Source: Methylocystaceae bacterium UBA5192
Lineage (GTDB): Bacteria > Pseudomonadota > Alphaproteobacteria > Rhizobiales > Beijerinckiaceae
Assembly (NCBI GenBank): GCA_002412985.1
Contig: DHWC01000089.1
Location: 1-10,253, forward strand
Length of the DNA stretch: 10,253 bases
Reading direction: 5' to 3'
Shown: positions 6,164 through 10,253 of the stretch, one piece after another
How the letters are laid out: each line of letters opens with the position of its first letter
Numbering within the stretch: position 1 is the stretch's first letter
The notes under the pieces: model-generated
Told to the model about the DNA's origin: nothing
Databases searched by the model: none
The model's input: only the letters and a program-made list of their open reading frames with translations
Position numbers and translations under genes: made by a program

Positions 6164-7243
6164 TTAGGCGCTCAATCCTCCTAATAGCGACGGAATATCT
6201 AATGGGCGGAAGCCATAATGGTCGAGCCAACGAGAATCTGCTTCGAAGAAAGCGCGAAGATCAGACATGCCATATTTCAGCATTGCAAGACGATCGATGC
6301 CAACGCCAAAGGCGAAGCCTTGGAAAATTTCCGGATCGTGGCCGCAATTTCTCAATACATTAGGATGGACCATTCCGCATCCAAGAATCTCCATCCAATC
6401 CTCGCCCTCGCCAAAACGAATTTCACCGCCTTGGCGTCTGCATTGCACATCGACTTCCATTGAGGGTTCTGTGAAAGGAAAGAATGAAGGACGGAAGCGG
6501 AGTTTAACGCCTTTGACTTCAAAAAAAGTTTTCAGGAATTCTTCCAATACCCATTTGAGATGACCAAGATGCGTGGTCTCGTCGATAACGAGGCCTTCGA
6601 TTTGATGAAACATTGGCGTATGTGTTTGGTCAAAATCACATCGATAGACTCGTCCCGGACAAATGATGCGTATAGGTGGTTTTTCCGTTAGCATTGTGCG
6701 CACTTGCACGGGGCTAGTGTGGGTGCGCAGAAGCTTCTTTTCTTCTCCGCTGGGAGCGAGAAAAAAAGTGTCCTGCATTTCTCGTGCGGGGTGGCCTTCA
6801 GGAAAATTTAATTTAGTAAAATTGTAATCATCTGTTTCAATGTCTGGACCTTCTGCAACAGAAAATCCCATGTCTGCAAATATCGCCGTGAGTTCTTCGA
6901 GCACCTGAGATATTGGGTGAATGCGTCCTGCATCTAGCCCGCTGGGCGCAGCAGGTAGGGTAACGTCAACTGCTTCAGCCTTTAGGCGAGCGGCGAGAGT
7001 TTTTTCCTCAAGTTCATCACGTTTGGCGGCAAGGGCAAGATTGGCTTTTTCCTTCAGCGCATTAATTCTTGCTCCTTCGGTTTTACGTTGTTCCGGCGAC
7101 ATTTTTCCAAGGGTCGCGAGCAAAGCGGAGATCGCGCCTTTTTTGCCCAGGGCGGCAAGGCGCGCCGCTTCGAGCGCCGTCTCGTCATGAGCTTGGCTAA
7201 TTTGCTGCAGCGTTGTTTGTTCTAATTGGTCTATGTCGGTCAT
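6164..7243 (-). CDS. pheS: Phenylalanine--tRNA ligase alpha subunit
   Basis: This is the catalytic subunit of phenylalanyl-tRNA synthetase. It activates phenylalanine with ATP and transfers it to tRNA-Phe. The 359 residues carry an N-terminal coiled-coil tRNA-binding arm (about 1-85, with ALGKKGAISALLATLGKMSPEQR split across it). The class II catalytic domain follows. Motif-2-region signatures are RTHTSPVQVRTM and HTPMFHQIEGLVIDE. The Phe pocket and motif 3 appear in EILGCGMVHPNVLRNCG and GFAFGVGIDRLAMLKYGMSD. Ala311 is the counterpart of E. coli Ala294, the residue that sets the size of the Phe pocket, so substrate choice should be normal. The RPLDIPSLLGGLS tail is typical of alphaproteobacteria. 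There is no strong ribosome binding site; only GGCGG lies close to the ATG. The start is chosen because MTDIDQLEQTTLQQI matches the family start. Confidence 0.98.
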   Translation of the reverse strand: MTDIDQLEQTTLQQISQAHDETALEAARLAALGKKGAISALLATLGKMSPEQRKTEGARINALKEKANLALAAKRDELEEKTLAARLKAEAVDVTLPAAPSGLDAGRIHPISQVLEELTAIFADMGFSVAEGPDIETDDYNFTKLNFPEGHPAREMQDTFFLAPSGEEKKLLRTHTSPVQVRTMLTEKPPIRIICPGRVYRCDFDQTHTPMFHQIEGLVIDETTHLGHLKWVLEEFLKTFFEVKGVKLRFRPSFFPFTEPSMEVDVQCRRQGGEIRFGEGEDWMEILGCGMVHPNVLRNCGHDPEIFQGFAFGVGIDRLAMLKYGMSDLRAFFEADSRWLDHYGFRPLDIPSLLGGLSA

Positions 7244-7367
7244 GGGCCGCCGAAAGGGAGAGAGTCGGCCAAGTTTCTGCCATGCGCCCGGCTTTCTGTC
7301 GAGGCGGCGCTGACAGCAACTTTTTCAACAGATGTCTGCAGGCCGGCGCATCACGCAGGGTTGAGGT

Positions 7368-7400
7368 ATTCAGCGCCGCTCTGTTGGCGCGGCGCTGAAT
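7368..7400 (-). terminator. 12-bp perfect stem-loop after the aapJ-like gene
   Basis: ATTCAGCGCCGC and GCGGCGCTGAAT pair without mismatch around a 9-nt loop. The stem begins 7 bases after the stop of the binding-protein gene. No T-run follows on either strand, so it is not a canonical intrinsic terminator. In transport operons such hairpins commonly protect the 3' end of the binding-protein message or act with Rho. It lies upstream of pheS and may separate the two transcription units. Confidence 0.55.
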
Positions 7401-7407
7401 GACGGAG

Positions 7408-8436
7408 TTAGCGCAATGGCGGCGCGTATTGAATGCCGCCCATTGTCCAAAGCTGATTGAGGCCGCGGGCAATGCCGAGTTTTGATTTGCCGCCAACATT
7501 TTTTTCTAATGTCTCGCCGTAATTACCAACATTTTTGATGATGTTGAGAGCCCAATCGGGTGAGAGGCCAAGCTGCTTGCCGATATCGCCTTCTGCGCCA
7601 ATGAGACGTCTAACGGCGGGTTTTTGGGATTGTTTAGCTTGTGCGACATTGGATTTTGTTATGCCAAGCTCTTCTGCATTGAGCATGGCGTAATTAACCC
7701 ATTTAACAAGGTTCAGCCATTGATCGTCGCCTTGGCGTACGGCAGGGCCAAGCGGTTCTTTGGAAATTACGTCTGCTAAAATCGCATTCTCATTGGGTTT
7801 TGTAAGACCCAAGCGCTCAGCGTAAAGCTGCGAGACATCGCTGCTGATAACATCGCATTTATTGGCCTGATAGGCATCGATGATTTCTTTCATCGTTTCA
7901 AAACGTATCGGCTCAAATTTCATACGGTTGCTTTTAAAATAATCTGCAACATTTGCTTCGCTATTTGTGCCGTTCTTGACGCAAATTTTGCTACCGTCGA
8001 GTTCAAGCGCTGAGGTAACTTTACGTTTTTTGGAAACCAAAAAACCTTGCCCATCGTAATAAGTTACGCCAGCAAACAGTAGTCCTTGCTCAACTTCATT
8101 AGAAAATGACCAGGTTGAGTTTCGAGAGAGAAGATCAAATTTATTTTCTTTCAGCGCAGCAAAGCGTTCGTCAGCTTTGACAGGAACGAACTGCACCTTT
8201 GTCGCGTCGCCAAAAATTGCCGAAGCAACAGCGCGACAGAAATCAACGTCAAAGCCGCTCCAGGCGCCTTTTTCATCGGAGATGGAAAAACCTGTGATGC
8301 CATTGCTCACGCCGCAGATCAGCGACCCGCGCTGTTTTACAGTGTCGAGCGTTGAGGCTTGAGCCCCGAATGAGGTGAGAAGGGTGAGGGCGCCGAAAAC
8401 AGCCGCCGACGTGATGCCTTTTTGAAAAAAGCGCAT
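7408..8436 (-). CDS. aapJ: General L-amino acid ABC transporter, periplasmic substrate-binding protein (AapJ/BztA type)
   Basis: This periplasmic protein captures polar L-amino acids for an ABC importer (AapJQMP in Rhizobium, BztABCD in Rhodobacter). The 342 residues fit that family. A signal peptide is cleaved after A27 (FGAQA|STLD). The mature protein starts with TVKQRGSLICGVSNGITGFS. Next comes the lobe I binding region GFDVDFCRAVASAIFGD, then FDLLSRNSTWSFSNE and FAGVTYYDGQGF. KICVKNGTNSEANVADYF, VISSDVSQLYAERL and the family's C-terminal GIARGLNQLWTMGGIQYAPPLR follow. No permease or ATPase genes are next to it: pheS is downstream and an L,D-transpeptidase upstream. It therefore appears orphan, or its aapQMP partners lie elsewhere. 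AAAGAGG lies 6-7 nt before the ATG. The subfamily call is strong; the exact substrate is not known. Confidence 0.93.
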   Translation of the reverse strand: MRFFQKGITSAAVFGALTLLTSFGAQASTLDTVKQRGSLICGVSNGITGFSISDEKGAWSGFDVDFCRAVASAIFGDATKVQFVPVKADERFAALKENKFDLLSRNSTWSFSNEVEQGLLFAGVTYYDGQGFLVSKKRKVTSALELDGSKICVKNGTNSEANVADYFKSNRMKFEPIRFETMKEIIDAYQANKCDVISSDVSQLYAERLGLTKPNENAILADVISKEPLGPAVRQGDDQWLNLVKWVNYAMLNAEELGITKSNVAQAKQSQKPAVRRLIGAEGDIGKQLGLSPDWALNIIKNVGNYGETLEKNVGGKSKLGIARGLNQLWTMGGIQYAPPLR

Positions 8437-8467
8437 TGAAAGCCTCTTTGAGTGATGGATGAAAGGA

Positions 8468-9091
8468 TTAGAGATCGGCGGCTTGTTTCACGACGATCTT
8501 TGTTCCGACCGGAACGCGGTCATAAAGATCGGTGACGTCAGCATTCACCAGGCGGAAGCAGCCAGAGGAGACGGCATGGCCGATTGTTTGTGGCTGGTTG
8601 GTGCCATGGATACGATAAACTGTGCCGCCAATGTAGAGCGCGCGTGCACCCATTGGATTACCTGGGCCGCCGGCCATAAAGCGCGGCAAATAGGGCTGGC
8701 GTTGGATCATTTCTGGCGGCGGGCGCCAATCTGGCCATTCTTGCTTTTGAATAATTTTTCGGATGCCGGCCCACTGGAAGCCGTCACGACCTACGCCGAT
8801 GCCATAGCGGATCGCGCGATTATTGGGTTGCACAAGATAGAGATAGCGATCGGCCGTGTGGACCACGATTGTGCCAGGGGCTTCAGTGGTGCGAAAAAAA
8901 ACAATCTGGCGTTCAAAAGGCCCAGCAAGTTGCTCTTCCTCGGCGCTTGGTTGATATCCGGGTTGGTCATCAATTTGCATATCGACTTGGGGGTCGGATG
9001 CATCCGCAGGATCTGCTTTGGCAGCTGGGTTCCAGAACAGCCAGGCGGCAGCCGCCGCCAGGCATAGGGAATGCAAGTTGATGATTTTCAT
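8468..9091 (-). CDS. L,D-transpeptidase, YkuD domain, exported
   Basis: YkuD-family enzymes make 3-3 peptidoglycan crosslinks or attach proteins to meso-diaminopimelate in the periplasm. The active-site signature is complete: HGTNQPQTIGHAVSSGC then FRLVNADVTDLYDRV, with catalytic Cys178, His162 and His172, and Arg180 (numbered from the chosen start). IVVHTADRYLYLVQPNNRA marks the beginning of the domain at about residue 77. A signal peptide (MKIINLHSLCLAAAAAWLFW, then NPAAKA|DP) is followed by an acidic Asp/Gln-rich linker. The frame is open up to 9139, but ATG 9091 is preferred because AAGG sits 6 nt before it and the signal peptide begins there; ATG 9097 abuts that AAGG. The product has 207 residues. 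It lies 31 nt upstream of the aapJ-like gene and 57 nt downstream of the lipoprotein gene, so the three may be co-transcribed. Confidence 0.93.
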   Translation of the reverse strand: MKIINLHSLCLAAAAAWLFWNPAAKADPADASDPQVDMQIDDQPGYQPSAEEEQLAGPFERQIVFFRTTEAPGTIVVHTADRYLYLVQPNNRAIRYGIGVGRDGFQWAGIRKIIQKQEWPDWRPPPEMIQRQPYLPRFMAGGPGNPMGARALYIGGTVYRIHGTNQPQTIGHAVSSGCFRLVNADVTDLYDRVPVGTKIVVKQAADL

Positions 9092-9113
9092 CGCCATCCT
9101 TTTGTGAATAATC

Positions 9114-9134
9114 GCGGGGGGCATTGAGCCCCGC
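9114..9134 (-). promoter_or_regulatory. Short GC hairpin between lipoprotein and L,D-transpeptidase genes
   Basis: The transcript reads GGGGC-TCAAT-GCCCC, a 5-bp stem that can extend by GC/GC across a 2-nt bulge. No T-run follows. It may stabilise the upstream message or slow transcription between the two genes. Its effect is not known. Confidence 0.3.
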
Positions 9135-9148
9135 CTCACGACTTCAGA

Positions 9149-9634
9149 TCATGGGCAGCGAATGTAGACCATTGTGCCGTAGCGGCTCGAATTGTCAGGG
9201 CTGACCCATTTGATGGTGAAAGAATTGTCCGAAATTGCGACAATTTCACGGTCGGCGGAAACAGCTGCCATTCCGGCTGGTCCAAGGTAGGTTGAGCCGC
9301 TGGCGCTTCCCTTTAGGAATAGCTCCTGTGGCTCTGATTGATCGGCTAGGTGCATCACGACGCCGCCATTTTGTCCGGCTTTAATTGTATAGGGGTTGCT
9401 GCACTGCCTGCGGGCTTCCGCTTCGGTGCGCTGACGTGCGCTGTCTTGGTGGTAGGCGGCGACGCCCCAGCGCCCGACAAGTCGTTCCGCTGCAATTTTT
9501 GAAGGGGTCGCGGGCACGCCTTGCTGAGCCCCAGCGTCAATTGACTGGTTTGCGTTACAGCCGGCAAGCGCAAGAGCAAACAGGGACGCTGTGGCAATGA
9601 TAAAGCTTCGGGTCGACGGCAAAGACATGGGCAT
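9149..9634 (-). CDS. Uncharacterised lipoprotein
   Basis: The product has 161 residues. It starts with a lipoprotein signal: a charged start, the hydrophobic IIATASLFALALAGC, and a lipobox L-A-G-C with the lipidated Cys at 26. Residue +2 is Ala, so there is no Asp retention signal and outer-membrane sorting is likely. A short disordered Gln/Ala/Pro linker leads to a single globular domain beginning LVGRWGVAAYHQD (about 52). It has a C78-SNPY motif and ends in IRCP (Cys160); these two cysteines could pair. The alternating pattern in the rest suggests a small beta-sheet fold. I considered a protease-inhibitor (AprI/Inh) type barrel, but no diagnostic motif is clear. The start at 9634 is supported by AAGGA 6 nt upstream; the in-frame ATG at 9628 is less well placed. 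It is first in a run with the L,D-transpeptidase, which suggests an envelope role. Confidence 0.82.
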   Translation of the reverse strand: MPMSLPSTRSFIIATASLFALALAGCNANQSIDAGAQQGVPATPSKIAAERLVGRWGVAAYHQDSARQRTEAEARRQCSNPYTIKAGQNGGVVMHLADQSEPQELFLKGSASGSTYLGPAGMAAVSADREIVAISDNSFTIKWVSPDNSSRYGTMVYIRCP

Positions 9635-9688
9635 TTGGGTTCCTTAGAGAATTTGGCGGCTGACGCGGTTGGTTACAGCTAGCCTACA

Positions 9689-9717
9689 TTTATAAGCATA
9701 GCGCTCAGGGTGCAAAA
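9689..9717 (-). promoter_or_regulatory. Candidate promoter for the lipoprotein gene
   Basis: On the minus strand a -10-like TATAAA (9694-9689) lies 17 bases from TTTTGC (9717-9712), or 15 bases from a better -35-like TTGCAC (9715-9710). It is about 55 bases upstream of the lipoprotein ATG, in the divergent spacer. The -10 is good but the spacing is ambiguous. Confidence 0.35.
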
Positions 9718-9828
9718 CTAGCCGTAAAAAGGGAAGAATGGGTTAATTCGCTATGGGTGGCCTGCCTTATTAGTTTTGTCGGAGAATAGCTGCACAAAGG
9801 CGCTTGCTCTTGGGGCGTTTTGGCGTCT

Positions 9829-10191
9829 ATGCCCCTTCCTATGCTTTATTACCTCGTCAAAATATCGCTTTCCGCCTTGGTGATTGTTGTCATATCGGAA
9901 GTGGCGAAGCGCTCCTCTGGCTTTGCTGCTTTAATCGCCTCGCTTCCAATGACCTCGCTACTTGCATTCATTTGGTTGCGTGTAGAAGGCGAGGCGCCTG
10001 CTAAGATTGCGGAGCTTTCTGAACAAATCTTCTGGCTGATTATCCCTTCGCTTTTGCTTTTCCCGCTTTTTGCCGGGTTGTTACGTTATGGTATGGCTTT
10101 TTGGACAAGCCTGATGATTTCAATTGTTGCAACGGCAATTTGTTATCTGGCCTTAGTGCCTTTGTTGCGTCGGCTTGGCGTCCTTTTATAA
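9829..10191 (+). CDS. Small integral membrane protein, DUF3147-like
   Basis: The product is about 120 very hydrophobic residues with four predicted membrane segments: about 6-24 (LYYLVKISLSALVIVVIS), 31-50 (after EVAKRSSG), 68-86 (IFWLIIPSLLLFPLF) and 92-112 (FWTSLMISIVATAICYLAL). A short loop after the second segment (LRVEGEAPAKIAELSEQ) carries the charges. LYYLVK, SEVAKRSS, ALIASLP and the FWL-I-PSLLLFP stretch resemble small proteins I know as DUF3147, whose function is not established. The start is uncertain. TTG at 9820, ATG at 9829 and ATG at 9841 (MLYYLVK, the usual family start) are all in frame and none has a good ribosome binding site. It diverges from the lipoprotein gene and is the only plus-strand gene. 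Confidence 0.78.
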   Translation: MPLPMLYYLVKISLSALVIVVISEVAKRSSGFAALIASLPMTSLLAFIWLRVEGEAPAKIAELSEQIFWLIIPSLLLFPLFAGLLRYGMAFWTSLMISIVATAICYLALVPLLRRLGVLL

Positions 10192-10253
10192 ATTGCGAGG
10201 CTTTAGGGCCTTTCTGCTAAATTCATCTATGATTTCAAGCAGAGACAGTAGCT

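Noticed and set aside
7244..7407. Phe-rich leader peptide (pheM-like attenuator) before pheS
   Set aside because: Small minus-strand frames here (for example Met-Arg-Pro-Ala-Asp-Ile-Cys) have no Phe run, and no terminator with a T-run lies before pheS.
8459..9067. A 202-codon plus-strand frame opposite the L,D-transpeptidase gene
   Set aside because: The minus strand carries the complete YkuD active site and a signal peptide; the plus-strand product matches nothing I recognise.
10186..10253. Minus-strand open frame at the right edge (21 codons then TAA), possibly the end of a convergent gene
   Set aside because: It is too short to judge. The chance of 21 stop-free codons in one of six frames is high, and the codon choice (CTA, ATA, AGA) does not help. 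Sequence beyond 10253 would settle it.
10229..10253. ATG at 10229 opening a plus-strand frame at the right edge
   Set aside because: Only eight codons are visible and there is no clear ribosome binding site upstream.
1..10253. Mobile elements, CRISPR arrays, tRNA or rRNA genes
   Set aside because: I saw no regularly spaced repeats, no transposase or integrase motifs, no terminal inverted repeats and no tRNA T-loop signature on either strand.

Overview
The window comes from an alphaproteobacterial chromosome, most likely Hyphomicrobiales (Rhizobiales). The evidence is familiarity with protein families, not a search: an AapJ/BztA-type amino-acid binding protein, a PheS ending in an RPLDIPSLLGGLS-like tail, an L10 containing VVVVAHYSGLTVAQMQDLR, and a DUF3147-like membrane protein. 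Base composition is moderate and I see no insertion sequence, CRISPR array, tRNA, rRNA or phage gene. This is core-genome housekeeping sequence rather than an accessory island.

Almost everything is read on the minus strand, from right to left. From right to left: a small integral membrane protein at 9829-10191 is the only plus-strand gene. It diverges from a run of three envelope genes: an uncharacterised lipoprotein (9149-9634), a YkuD-type L,D-transpeptidase (8468-9091) and an AapJ-like periplasmic binding protein (7408-8436). The AapJ gene ends at a 12-bp perfect hairpin. Next come pheS (6164-7243) and pheT (3738-6146), followed one base later by a small exported protein of unknown function (3428-3736). 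A roughly 525-bp gene-free, structure-rich region follows. It holds a candidate promoter and the long leader of the ribosomal-protein operon rplJ (2387-2902), rplL (1957-2340) and rpoB (593 N-terminal codons, running off the left edge).

The genes form two essential translation/transcription modules: phenylalanyl-tRNA synthetase, and the L10/L7-L12 stalk with the RNA polymerase beta subunit. They are joined to a short envelope/transport module. Both essential modules lack their common neighbours: rplK-rplA is not immediately upstream of rplJ, and rpmI-rplT is not immediately upstream of pheS. Each therefore probably needs its own control region.

The most interesting sequence is non-coding. 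The rplJ leader has a hairpin with a 5-nt asymmetric bulge that could be the L10 binding site. It also has a GC-rich hairpin just before the ribosome binding site, a tandem repeat whose two copies can each pair with the same downstream segment, and a terminator-like hairpin whose longer T-run faces the opposite strand. The rplL-rpoB spacer carries three successive hairpins, a likely attenuation or RNA-processing region. I found no convincing undescribed protein system. The nearest things to novelty are these RNA structures and the two or three uncharacterised exported proteins.
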